A stretch of DNA of 21,735 nt. Origin: Sutterella sp. (GTDB taxonomy: Bacteria > Pseudomonadota > Gammaproteobacteria > Burkholderiales > Burkholderiaceae_F). The stretch covers positions 1 to 21,735 of the forward strand of contig DYCH01000079.1 of NCBI GenBank assembly GCA_019418235.1, written 5' to 3'. The number at the start of each line of letters is the position of its first letter. Within the stretch, counting starts at the first letter, position 1. Below, piece by piece: positions 5,949 to 13,689 of this stretch. Both the position numbers and the translations under genes were made by a program. The notes below the pieces were generated by a model. The model worked only from the letters and a program-made list of their open reading frames with translations. It was not told the origin of the DNA and searched no databases.

Positions 5949-7254
5949 TTGTCAGGTTTTGTTAGGTACTCAAGTCGTCGGCCATCTGTCTTTGAGCGAT
6001 GACCAAGAGTCTTTGCAATTTACGTACAGTGACGATTGGAAAAAGGCAGGGTTTGCTCTTACCCCTCATTTGCCTCTTAACGATTCTATTTCCGGGGAGA
6101 ATATTTTAATTTTCTTGGAAAACTTCCTACCGGAAGGTCAAGCACTGGAACATTTATCCATCTTTCATTCGATTTCAAAAGGCAATATTTTTGCTTTGGC
6201 TTTGGCCATTCGCAATGACCTGACAGGGGCGCTGCATTTAAGTCTGGACACTGTAAACCCATCAGACGATCAAATTCGAGTCATTACAGAGAAAGAGATT
6301 TTGGAACGCTTGACGTACCCGGAACAAATGCCCATGGACATTTGGGATGGTAGACCACGCTTATCCATTGCCGGAATGCAAACAAAACTTAATGTTTTTA
6401 AAACAGATGACAACTGGGCGTTGGTCGATGGCCCCAACCTTTCGTCGACGCATATTCTCAAATTCGAAAGTTCTTCACAAAAGCACCTGTTGCTCAATGA
6501 ATTCTTGACAATGCAATTAGCCAAAGTCTTGGGGCACCCTATCGCTAACGTTCAACTTGATCGCATCGACAATCAACGCCTTTTGGTGATTGATCGTTTT
6601 GATCGCAAGCTAATTAAAAAAGAGGGAACTCTGAAAGTCCTTCGTCGCTACATGATTGACGGTTGCCAAGCGTGCGGCGTTTCCAGTAGCAAAAAATACG
6701 AGCGAAATTTTGGAGACGGTAAAGATGTTGCTCATATTCGCGAAGGAGTCAGTTTTTCAAAACTTTTTGCCCTTTATCAATATGCGCAAAATGCTCGTCA
6801 ATTCCGAGAAAACCTTTTTGATTGGCTCGCGTTCAATCTCTTAGTCGGCAACTCCGATGCTCACGGCAAAAACATCAGTTTTTTTGTGGATCGAAGCGGA
6901 TTGAGCATAACGCCTTGGTATGACCTCGTGAGTGTTCAACAAATTCAGAACATTGAACACTCGATGGCAATGGCAATCGGTGACGAGTTCAACCCTACTC
7001 ATCTGCACCCGCTTCAAGTACTTTATGAAGTCGACACAAACGGTTTACCCCTGACGTGGGCGACAGAGCGATTCCTGTGGGTTCTTGAAAGACTTCAAGA
7101 GGGATTGGAAGAACTCCACCCCCCTGAAGATTTAGATAATGACGAAAAACGATTCTTTGATAGCTACAGGGCTTTCATTGAAAAGCGTTTAGCGCTTTGG
7201 ACAAAAGAAGCCAAACTCATGCCGGAATTGGCGGCCGACAAAAGCCTGTTTTAA
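5935..7254 (+). CDS. hipA: HipA-like serine/threonine kinase toxin
   Basis: A 439-residue HipA-family kinase. The N-terminal domain contains FLENFLPEGQAL (residues 60-71). The core has the Gly-loop LSIAGMQTK in which Ser144 matches the E. coli autophosphorylation site Ser150, the catalytic loop NSDAHGKN with Asp308 (E. coli Asp309), and the metal-binding YDL with Asp330 (E. coli Asp332). All three key positions are kept, so the kinase is probably active. Length matches E. coli HipA (440). E. coli HipA phosphorylates glutamyl-tRNA synthetase and causes persistence; related kinases use other tRNA synthetases, so the target here is unknown. GAGGA precedes the ATG, which lies inside the end of hipB. 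The stop is 8 bp from the stop of the convergent gene. Confidence 0.9.
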   Translation: MAGINCQVLLGTQVVGHLSLSDDQESLQFTYSDDWKKAGFALTPHLPLNDSISGENILIFLENFLPEGQALEHLSIFHSISKGNIFALALAIRNDLTGALHLSLDTVNPSDDQIRVITEKEILERLTYPEQMPMDIWDGRPRLSIAGMQTKLNVFKTDDNWALVDGPNLSSTHILKFESSSQKHLLLNEFLTMQLAKVLGHPIANVQLDRIDNQRLLVIDRFDRKLIKKEGTLKVLRRYMIDGCQACGVSSSKKYERNFGDGKDVAHIREGVSFSKLFALYQYAQNARQFRENLFDWLAFNLLVGNSDAHGKNISFFVDRSGLSITPWYDLVSVQQIQNIEHSMAMAIGDEFNPTHLHPLQVLYEVDTNGLPLTWATERFLWVLERLQEGLEELHPPEDLDNDEKRFFDSYRAFIEKRLALWTKEAKLMPELAADKSLF

Positions 7255-7262
7255 CCAAAAGA

Positions 7263-8156
7263 TTAGAACGTCGGCTCCCCTTCTCGATAAAGCGGAAGCT
7301 TGGCACCCATCATATAAAAGGCAGCTTCAACTTTTCGCACTGCGTTCCCCTCTTTAATCCACGCAGGACAATCTTGAGATTGTCTTGCCAGACGAATGGA
7401 TTCATTGACTAACCAAGAGGCCAAAATGTTGGATTTTGCGTAGCTTCTTTCTTTTAAGGGGCGCTTTTTAATCTTGTCAATGGACGGGAATTCATTCGTT
7501 CCCCAACCGGCATTGCGCCCGTTTTCCTTTTTATCTTTCCCCCACCCTTGAAGTCGGATCAAGCACAACTCTTCCGGCAGATTGATTTTGTGAAGCACAC
7601 AAAACTCTCGGATAAACAACCCCATCGTTGCCGCCACGCGACTGTCGTACGTGATGCTATCGGGCAGCAAAATGGAATAAAGGCGAGATAAGAATGAACT
7701 CATGCGTGGCCCGTATTGACGACCGAAGGCATCGTAGTCGGGGCTCTCGTCAGAAAATTGCTCACAAGCAAACTTCACCAATGTGCACAAATCGTTTTCT
7801 TGATTTTGAAGCCATTGCGTGTTGTTTTTAACGATTAAGCGCGAAGGCATCACATCCAAAATTAACTCATGAAGTTTTACTGAATCATTGGCTTTAAGCG
7901 CTTCAATCATCAAAGGGCGCATCTCTTCGCTTCGTTCAATTAAGGCCGCGTTGTCAGGCTCTTGCATGTACTGCTCATAAGCATCTTCCAAATTCACAAA
8001 ACAATAGTGCACTTTGGGGCGCAAGGTCTCTGTCGTGTAAGCAGGATCAAAGGTGCGACCGTTTAAGTAGCAAGCAAGGTAGCGGCAGAAGTTTTCAATC
8101 ACCGGAATGCTGAGGTAATGTTCACGGGCAGAGATTAAAGAATAGGACTCAGACAT
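7263..8156 (-). CDS. Protein of unknown function (297 aa), YDSRVA motif
   Basis: I do not recognise this gene with confidence. The product is 297 residues, soluble, rich in charged and aromatic residues and largely helical by appearance, with no signal peptide or membrane segment. A YDSRVAATMG stretch (residues 170-179), followed by an Arg/Cys-containing helix and by RLQGWGKDKKENGRNAGWG, recalls the OGG-fold DNA-glycosylase-like hypothetical proteins, but this is a weak resemblance from memory. AAGGAT before the ATG at 8156 supports the start. It is convergent with hipA (8-bp gap, no terminator visible between) and divergent from the first M20 gene, so it is a single-gene unit. Base composition is like its neighbours. 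Confidence 0.7.
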   Translation of the reverse strand: MSESYSLISAREHYLSIPVIENFCRYLACYLNGRTFDPAYTTETLRPKVHYCFVNLEDAYEQYMQEPDNAALIERSEEMRPLMIEALKANDSVKLHELILDVMPSRLIVKNNTQWLQNQENDLCTLVKFACEQFSDESPDYDAFGRQYGPRMSSFLSRLYSILLPDSITYDSRVAATMGLFIREFCVLHKINLPEELCLIRLQGWGKDKKENGRNAGWGTNEFPSIDKIKKRPLKERSYAKSNILASWLVNESIRLARQSQDCPAWIKEGNAVRKVEAAFYMMGAKLPLYREGEPTF

Positions 8157-8245
8157 AGCGATCCTTTCAATTAAAGAAGCGTTTCCTTCATCTTACGGAA
8201 AACTACTCAACATCGGTGAAAAAATTTCGATTTCCTGTGGTTTAC

Positions 8246-8309
8246 CCTTGATTACAAACGATTATTTTGCATGCCAAAATAAATTATTCATTTCTCTGAG
8301 GCTTGCATC
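8246..8309 (+). promoter_or_regulatory. Upstream region of M20 copy 1, conserved with copy 2
   Basis: Starts CCTTGATTACAAA and includes AATAAATTATTC and a TGAGG ribosome site. It matches 9736-9799 at identical spacing, so promoter and leader were duplicated with the gene. The only promoter-like pair is TTACAA-N17-CAAAAT, which is weak. Confidence 0.4.
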
Positions 8310-9512
8310 ATGGCTGATATTCTCGTTACTCCTCATGTTCTTCAATCCTATGCATTATTTGGTACAGCAATTCGCCATCAATTGCACACTCACCCCGAAG
8401 AGGGGCTGCAACTGACTCACACGCAAGAGATCATCGTCAAAACTTTGCAATCCTTTGGTTGCGAAGAAATCCACTCTCAAGTGGGTGGCCCCAATGTCGC
8501 AGGGGTCGTTGCTGTCATTCGAGGAACCAAAGAAGGTCGAACGATCGGACTTCGCGCCGATAGCGATGCGTTGCCGCTTGTTGAAAAAACGGAAAAGCCT
8601 TACGCCAGTCAAATTGAAGGTTGCATGCACGCCTGCGGTCATGACGGCCACGTCGCCACCCTTTTAACCGTTTGCCACTACTTAATGGATCATCGAGACT
8701 TTGCGGGCACCGTAGTTGCCATCTTTCAACCTGGTGAAGAAGGTTACGCGGGTGCCCGTCATATGTTGGAAGATGGGTTAACAGAACGATTCGGCATTGA
8801 TGAATATTACGCACTTCATTCCGACCCCATGATTCCCTTGGGTCAAGTGGGGTTTATTTCGGGTTACGCCACGGCCAACACGGACGGGTTTGAGGTGAAG
8901 TTTAAAGGCACGGGCGGTCATGGCTCGCGTCCACAACACGCGCATGACAGTATCGTAGCCATGGGTGAAGCAATCGGCGCCGTGCAAAGTATTGTCTCGA
9001 GAAATTGTGCACCCGACAAAGTGTGTGTGGTTTCCATTTGCTACGTGAAGTCAGGCGACTCTAAGGGTATCAGTGTTATTCCGCAAGAAGCCATCTTTGG
9101 CGGTACAACACGCTCTTACGAACCAGAAATTCGCGATCTTATTGAAAAGCGAATTGGAGAGATTTGTCACGGTGTCGCCATGGCGCATGGTGTGGACGTT
9201 GATTATCGCTACACACGACTCTACCCGTCTCTTTATAACGATCCCCAATGCGTTAAAGAAGCCAAACGCTTGACCAAGTGTTCGTTGGGTGAAGAAAGTG
9301 CCATTGACATCGAAAGGCTTTTGGGCGGAGAAGACTTCTCCTTTATGCTCCAGTCGCGTCCTGGGTGCTTTTTCCGGTTAGGTTTAAGAGACGATGAGCA
9401 CCAAGTCTCATTGCACAATAACGCCTTTGACTTTAACGATAAAGGCATTGCTTATGGTGCTGCCGTTCTTTTAACCGTTGCTTTAAATCGTGCAAACGCT
9501 AAGGTTAATTAA
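8310..9512 (+). CDS. M20 family amidohydrolase, hippurate-hydrolase type, copy 1
   Basis: A 400-residue zinc or manganese peptidase-family M20D amidohydrolase of the kind that cleaves N-acyl amino acids such as hippurate, releasing the amino acid in the cytoplasm. Metal-site motifs in order: GLRADSDALPL (80-90), MHACGHDGH with Cys109 and His111, FQPGEEG with the catalytic and metal-binding glutamates (143-144), LH at 169-170, the lid-domain GTGGHGSRP, GGEDFSF, and a late His before FDFND. All are intact. It is about 82% identical to the second copy downstream (about 70 differences over 400 positions, no gaps). TGAGG eight bases before the ATG supports the start. It is a single-gene unit ended by a hairpin at 9562. 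The exact acyl substrate cannot be told from the sequence. Confidence 0.92.
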   Translation: MADILVTPHVLQSYALFGTAIRHQLHTHPEEGLQLTHTQEIIVKTLQSFGCEEIHSQVGGPNVAGVVAVIRGTKEGRTIGLRADSDALPLVEKTEKPYASQIEGCMHACGHDGHVATLLTVCHYLMDHRDFAGTVVAIFQPGEEGYAGARHMLEDGLTERFGIDEYYALHSDPMIPLGQVGFISGYATANTDGFEVKFKGTGGHGSRPQHAHDSIVAMGEAIGAVQSIVSRNCAPDKVCVVSICYVKSGDSKGISVIPQEAIFGGTTRSYEPEIRDLIEKRIGEICHGVAMAHGVDVDYRYTRLYPSLYNDPQCVKEAKRLTKCSLGEESAIDIERLLGGEDFSFMLQSRPGCFFRLGLRDDEHQVSLHNNAFDFNDKGIAYGAAVLLTVALNRANAKVN

Positions 9513-9561
9513 CGGTTAGAAGCGTCTCTGCATTTAACAAATTAATCATTAAGACATTGAT

Positions 9562-9600
9562 ATAGGAACACTTTTTTCATGGAAGTGTTCCTATCGTTTT
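9562..9600 (+). terminator. Terminator after M20 copy 1
   Basis: A 12-bp perfect stem (ATAGGAACACTT 9562-9573 with AAGTGTTCCTAT 9583-9594), a 9-nt loop, then CGTTTT. The T run is short, and the T-rich side is on the plus strand only. Confidence 0.7.
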
Positions 9601-9630
9601 ATGCGGACTTTCGTTTTTGATTTTTTCCAT
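9577..9630 (-). CDS. Candidate 17-codon small ORF in the M20 intergenic region
   Basis: On the minus strand an ATG at 9630 is preceded by a near-perfect Shine-Dalgarno sequence (GAGGAGGT) with about 5-nt spacing and opens 17 codons, MEKIKNESPHKTIGTLP, then TGA. The stop falls in the loop of the terminator hairpin of M20 copy 1. The peptide is hydrophilic, so not a classic membrane-damaging type I toxin. It could be a leader or regulatory peptide, a relic, or a chance site. Confidence 0.25.
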   Translation of the reverse strand: MEKIKNESPHKTIGTLP

Positions 9631-9735
9631 TGATACCTCCTCACTCAGCCTATTGAAATTTTAATTCCATCATTCACCCACTTAATCGGCAATCAGGAAT
9701 TGCCTCTTCACTACTTTTGTTTTCTTAAGGTTTTT

Positions 9736-9799
9736 CCTTGATTACAAAGGGATATCGCTTGTGTCAGAATAAATTATTCGTTTCAATGAGGCACTTATC
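9736..9799 (+). promoter_or_regulatory. Upstream region of M20 copy 2, duplicate of 8246-8309
   Basis: Same elements in the same spacing as upstream of copy 1 (CCTTGATTACAAA, AATAAATTATTC, TGAGG), offset exactly 1490 bp. Bases that stay constant between the copies mark likely functional positions; the region between about 9749 and 9764 has diverged. Confidence 0.4.
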
Positions 9800-11002
9800 A
9801 TGGCTGACATTCTCGTTACTCCCCAAGCTCTTCAATCCTATGCGTTAAACGGCGCTGATATTCGCCATCAAATTCACGCCCATCCTGAAGAAGGACTTCA
9901 ACTCACCCACACGCAAGACACTATCGTCAAAAGTTTGAAGTCTTTTGGTTGCAAAGACATTCACACGCAAGTGGGTGGCCCCAATGTCGCTGGCGTCGTT
10001 GCTGTAATTAAGGGCACAAAAGAAGGCCGTACGATCGGGCTGCGTGCCGATAGCGATGCGTTGCCGCTCGTTGAAAAAACAGGAAAACCTTACGCCAGTC
10101 AAATTGAAGGTTGCATGCACGCCTGCGGTCATGACGGGCACGTGGCAACACTTTTAACCGTTTGCCACTACTTAATGAATCATCGCGATTTTGCAGGAAC
10201 GGTTGTCGCTATTTTCCAGCCTGGCGAAGAAGGTTATGCGGGCGCCCGTCATATGTTGGATGACGGTTTAACGGATCGCTTTGGTATTGATGAATACTAC
10301 GCCCTTCACTCCGAACCGATGGTTCCTCTTGGTCAAGTGGGCTTTATCTCGGGTTTTGCAACAGCCAATGCAGACGGCTTTGAAGTGCGATTTAAAGGCA
10401 CGGGCGGACACGGCTCTCGCCCCCAACTCGTGCAAGACAGCATTGTGGCGATGGGCGAAGCGATCAGCGCCATTCAAACGATTGCTTCTCGCAATTGCTC
10501 CCCTGACAAGGCTTGCGTGGTCTCCGTTTGCTATGTAAAAGCCGGTGACTCTAAGGGCATCAGCGTCATCCCTCAAGAAGCTGTTTTCGGTGGCACGACG
10601 CGCTCATATGAACCGGAAGTTCGAGCACTCATTGAAAAGCGCATCGGTGAAATCTGTCAAGGGGTCGGTATGGCACACGGCGTAGAGGTCGACTATCGCT
10701 ACAACAAGCTTTACCCTTCGATGTACAACACGCCTGAACGCGTCACGGAAGCCAAGCGCCTAGCGAAGTTGGCCTTGGGTGAAAACAATGTCCTTGACCT
10801 TGAACGCAAACCCGGCGGAGAAGACTTCTCCTTTATGCTTCAAGCGCGCCCGGGATGCCTTTTTAGACTCGGTTTAGGTGATCCTGAACACCAAGATGCG
10901 CTCCATAGCAGCACCTTTGACTTCAATGACAAAGGCATTGCTTATGGTGCCTCCGTTCTTTTAACGGTTGCTTTAAATCGTGCAAACGCCAAGGACGAAT
11001 AA
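9800..11002 (+). CDS. M20 family amidohydrolase, hippurate-hydrolase type, copy 2
   Basis: Tandem paralogue of the gene at 8310, also exactly 400 residues, with every M20 metal and catalytic motif kept (RADSDALPL, HACGHDGH, QPGEEG, GTGGHGSRP, GGEDFSF, LHSSTFDFND). Differences cluster in the lid and the C-terminal third: around residues 208-212 HAHD becomes LVQD, and near residues 335-345 ERLLGG becomes ERKPGG. These could alter substrate preference while the metal site is frozen by selection. Unlike copy 1 it is followed without a terminator by a phosphatase gene, its TAA overlapping that gene's ATG by one base, so the two are translationally coupled. TGAGG upstream supports the start. The acyl substrate is unknown. 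Confidence 0.92.
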   Translation: MADILVTPQALQSYALNGADIRHQIHAHPEEGLQLTHTQDTIVKSLKSFGCKDIHTQVGGPNVAGVVAVIKGTKEGRTIGLRADSDALPLVEKTGKPYASQIEGCMHACGHDGHVATLLTVCHYLMNHRDFAGTVVAIFQPGEEGYAGARHMLDDGLTDRFGIDEYYALHSEPMVPLGQVGFISGFATANADGFEVRFKGTGGHGSRPQLVQDSIVAMGEAISAIQTIASRNCSPDKACVVSVCYVKAGDSKGISVIPQEAVFGGTTRSYEPEVRALIEKRIGEICQGVGMAHGVEVDYRYNKLYPSMYNTPERVTEAKRLAKLALGENNVLDLERKPGGEDFSFMLQARPGCLFRLGLGDPEHQDALHSSTFDFNDKGIAYGASVLLTVALNRANAKDE

Positions 11003-12069
11003 TGAACAAAACACTTCCGCTTTTAATGGGTTTAACGCTGGCAATTGCGATTCAATCAACGTCAGCTCATGCGGCTACACGAGACGAAATTGCTCAGTTA
11101 GCAGCGCCTCAACAAAGCTCTTTTCATTATTGGGAAATAGACTCTGTTACGGTTAAGAAGCTCAAGAGTTACGTGAGTCAAGTGATAGACACAAAAGCCA
11201 AAACCTTTGTCCCCATTGAAAACCGTATTGCCGTTTTTGATGTGGATGGCACACTCTTGGATGAAAGGGGACCTTTTTATTTCGATTGGATGATTTTCCT
11301 GCATCGCGTGTTGCACGACTCAACCTATCAAGCGCCCCAAAATATCCGTGATTTTGCGCTCAAAGGCGAAAAAGCCCTTCAAAAGGGTGAGAGATTCCCC
11401 GATTACGGCCCTGGCGAATTTGAGATGCACATGAGCGTCTTTGAAGGAATGACGGACACGGTTTTTGCCCAATACGTATTGGATTTTGCCAAAACACCCA
11501 ACCCCTATTACACCCATCTCAAATACGGCGAAGCGTTTTTCTTACCGATGGTGGAAATTATTAGCTACCTCAAAGCCCACCACTTCTCGATCTATGCGGT
11601 CACGGGCTCTGATCGTGCAATGATCAGAAGTCTTGTGAACGGCTTAAATCTCATGGCGCATAATCACGTGATTGGTTCTGATGTAAAGCTTTTAGCCACG
11701 GGGCAAAAAGAAACGAACGGTTTGAGTTATCGCTTTAATCCCGAAGATGAAGTGGTGCGGGGTGCTTTGGTTATCAAAAACCTTCAGCAAAACAAGGTCG
11801 AAGCCATTGCAAAAGAGATCGGTCAAAAGCCCATTTTGGCCTTTGGCAATAGCAATGGGGATGCGAGCATGATGCAGTACACGATCCACAATAATCCTTA
11901 CCCAGCCATGGCTTTTAGGCTCATGTGCGACGACAAGGCTCGAGCCTACTGTCGAGAAAACGTAGAGAAGTCGAAAAACGCTGCTCAAAAGTACGGTTGG
12001 GAGACGATTTCGATGACGGCAGAATGGAAAACGATTTTTGGTGAAAAGGTGAAGAAAACCAAACCTTAA
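11002..12069 (+). CDS. Exported HAD-superfamily phosphatase
   Basis: A 355-residue HAD hydrolase with an N-terminal signal peptide (basic start, hydrophobic residues 5-18, probable cut after AHA at about residue 24 or 25), so most likely periplasmic. HAD motif I is FDVDGTLLD with nucleophile Asp80 and acid Asp82; motif II threonine lies in YAVTGSD; motif IV is FGNSNGDASM. This matches the phosphoserine-phosphatase-like branch (C1-type cap between motifs I and II) and suggests a phosphomonoesterase. Its start overlaps the stop of M20 copy 2 (TAATG), so the cytoplasmic amidohydrolase and this exported phosphatase are co-expressed; why is unclear. Two Cys near residues 308 and 317 could form a disulfide in the periplasm. 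Substrate unknown. Confidence 0.85.
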   Translation: MNKTLPLLMGLTLAIAIQSTSAHAATRDEIAQLAAPQQSSFHYWEIDSVTVKKLKSYVSQVIDTKAKTFVPIENRIAVFDVDGTLLDERGPFYFDWMIFLHRVLHDSTYQAPQNIRDFALKGEKALQKGERFPDYGPGEFEMHMSVFEGMTDTVFAQYVLDFAKTPNPYYTHLKYGEAFFLPMVEIISYLKAHHFSIYAVTGSDRAMIRSLVNGLNLMAHNHVIGSDVKLLATGQKETNGLSYRFNPEDEVVRGALVIKNLQQNKVEAIAKEIGQKPILAFGNSNGDASMMQYTIHNNPYPAMAFRLMCDDKARAYCRENVEKSKNAAQKYGWETISMTAEWKTIFGEKVKKTKP

Positions 12070-12210
12070 AGTCAAGGAGAGAAACGAGAGTACGCTATTT
12101 CTCATAGTCTTTTGAAAAAAAGCTTGTCTAGTGAAGATTATCGCTTTCGTTTCTTTTCTGTAAACATTAAAATCACTCTATTCTTAATCCCTTTCTTTAT
12201 GTGAACAACT
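12070..12210 (+). other. Intergenic region ahead of glnA
   Basis: An AT-rich 141-bp gap. I see no rho-independent terminator for the phosphatase gene and no sigma-54 (GG-N10-GC) promoter of the enteric glnA type. The ribosome site is weak (GTGAAC). Regulation of glnA here cannot be read from the sequence. Confidence 0.4.
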
Positions 12211-13620
12211 ATGTCATCTATTGAAAATGTTTTACAAATGATTGAAGACAACGACGTCAAGTTCGTTGATCTTCGCTTTACCGATATGAAAGGTAAAGAG
12301 CAACACGTCAGCATCCCCGCTCGTAAGGTCGATGAAGACTTTTTTGAAGAAGGTCAACCCTTTGACGGTTCTTCGATGGCTGGTTGGAAGGGCATTGAAG
12401 CAAGCGACATGATTTTGATCGCCGATCCTGACAGTGCTCGTTTGGACCCGTTCCGTGAAGAAAACACGTTGATCTTGACGTGCGATGCTGCCGACCCCAT
12501 CACGGGTAAGGGCTATGAACGCGATCCGCGTTCGATCGCTAAGCGCGCTGAAGCTTATTTGAAGTCCACGGGTGTGGGCGATACGGCTTACTTTGGTCCC
12601 GAGCCCGAATTCTACATTTTTGATTCCATCATGTGGAATACGGCGCCTGAAAATTCTTTCTTTAAGATTGTTTCCGATGAATCCGGTTGGTCTTCCAAGA
12701 TCGACTACGAACAAGGTAACCTTGGCCACCGTCCGGGTCACCAAGGTGGTTACTTCCCTGTTCCTCCCATTGACTCTTTCCAAGACATGCGCGCTGAAAT
12801 GTGCTTGTTGACGGAACAACAAGGTGTGCCCATTGAGGTGCAACACCACGAAGTGGGGGCCGGTCAATGCGAAATCGGTACGCGTTTCAATACGTTAGTC
12901 AAGCGCGCTGACTGGACGCAAATCTTCAAGTACACGGTTTGGAACGTGGCCGCTGCCTACGGTAAGACCGCCACCTTTATGCCCAAACCCGTTACGGGTA
13001 GTGCCGGCAGTGGCATGCACGTTCATCAATCCATTTGGAAGGATGGTCAAAACCTCTTTGCCGGTAACGGTTATGCGGGTTTGAGCGACATGGCCCTTTA
13101 CTACATCGGCGGCGTGATTAAGCACGCTCGTGCTTTAAACGCCATTACGAACCCTTCTACTAACTCCTATAAGCGTTTGGTGCCGGGTTTTGAAGCACCA
13201 GTGAAGTTGGCTTATTCTGCTCGCAACCGTTCTGCTTCCATCCGTATCCCGCACGTTGCAGGCGACAAGGCTCGTCGTATTGAAGTTCGATTCCCCGATC
13301 CGATGGCCAATCCCTACTTGTGCTTTAGCGCTTTGTTGATGGCGGGTCTCGATGGCATCATGAATAAGATTCATCCGGGTGAAGCCGCTGACAAGAATCT
13401 CTACGACTTGCCGCCCGAAGAAAACGCCAAGATCCCGACCGTTTGCGCTTCCTTAGAAGAAGCATTGGATGCATTGGCTGCAGACCACGAGTTCTTAACG
13501 CGTGGCGGCGTCTTCACCGAAGACATGATCCAAGCCTACATCCAATTAAAGGCAAAGGAAGTGGAACGCTTCCGCTTGGCGGTGGCTCCGGTTGAATTTG
13601 ATATGTACTACAAGTACTAA
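12211..13620 (+). CDS. glnA: Type I glutamine synthetase (adenylylated form)
   Basis: A 469-residue glutamine synthetase making glutamine from glutamate, ammonia and ATP as a dodecamer in the cytoplasm. Seen in order: the N-terminal beta-grasp with FDGSSMAGWKGI, the metal-site FGPEPEFYIFD, the ammonia/ATP motif AGSGMHVHQS, NPSTNSYKRLVPGFEAP, and RNRSASIRIP. The adenylylation loop NLYDLPPEE contains Tyr398, which is Tyr397 without the initiator Met, exactly the E. coli position, so this is a type I-beta enzyme expected to be switched off by GlnE adenylyltransferase under nitrogen excess. Length is normal. It stands alone, with a strong terminator after it; no ntrBC or glnB is present in the window. 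Confidence 0.98.
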   Translation: MSSIENVLQMIEDNDVKFVDLRFTDMKGKEQHVSIPARKVDEDFFEEGQPFDGSSMAGWKGIEASDMILIADPDSARLDPFREENTLILTCDAADPITGKGYERDPRSIAKRAEAYLKSTGVGDTAYFGPEPEFYIFDSIMWNTAPENSFFKIVSDESGWSSKIDYEQGNLGHRPGHQGGYFPVPPIDSFQDMRAEMCLLTEQQGVPIEVQHHEVGAGQCEIGTRFNTLVKRADWTQIFKYTVWNVAAAYGKTATFMPKPVTGSAGSGMHVHQSIWKDGQNLFAGNGYAGLSDMALYYIGGVIKHARALNAITNPSTNSYKRLVPGFEAPVKLAYSARNRSASIRIPHVAGDKARRIEVRFPDPMANPYLCFSALLMAGLDGIMNKIHPGEAADKNLYDLPPEENAKIPTVCASLEEALDALAADHEFLTRGGVFTEDMIQAYIQLKAKEVERFRLAVAPVEFDMYYKY

Positions 13621-13638
13621 TTCAAAGACGCTTTCCGA

Positions 13639-13644
13639 TACAAT
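13639..13644 (+). promoter_or_regulatory. Putative -10 box of the rlmN-rhlE operon
   Basis: TACAAT in the context GATACAAT, 45 nt before the rlmN ATG; its last bases overlap the 5' arm of the glnA terminator. No clear -35. Confidence 0.25.
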
Positions 13645-13681
13645 GGGCGTTGAAAACACTCAACGCCCATTTCTTTTATTT
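13643..13681 (+). terminator. Rho-independent terminator after glnA
   Basis: An 11-bp perfect stem (ATGGGCGTTGA 13643-13653 with TCAACGCCCAT 13660-13670), a 6-nt loop, then a T-rich tail. It ends nine bases before the next start codon, so if the rlmN promoter lies upstream the hairpin is in the rlmN leader. Confidence 0.88.
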
Positions 13682-13689
13682 GAAATTTC

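Larger units (their letters stand above)
9513..9799. other. Intergenic region between the two M20 copies
   Basis: This 287-bp gap holds the terminator of copy 1, a possible minus-strand small ORF, about 90 bp of AT-rich sequence without recognisable features (9645-9735), and the duplicated upstream region of copy 2 from 9736. Confidence 0.6.

Noticed and set aside
12070..12210. Sigma-54 promoter or NtrC sites ahead of glnA
   Set aside because: No GG-N10-GC element or NtrC-like palindrome was found by eye.
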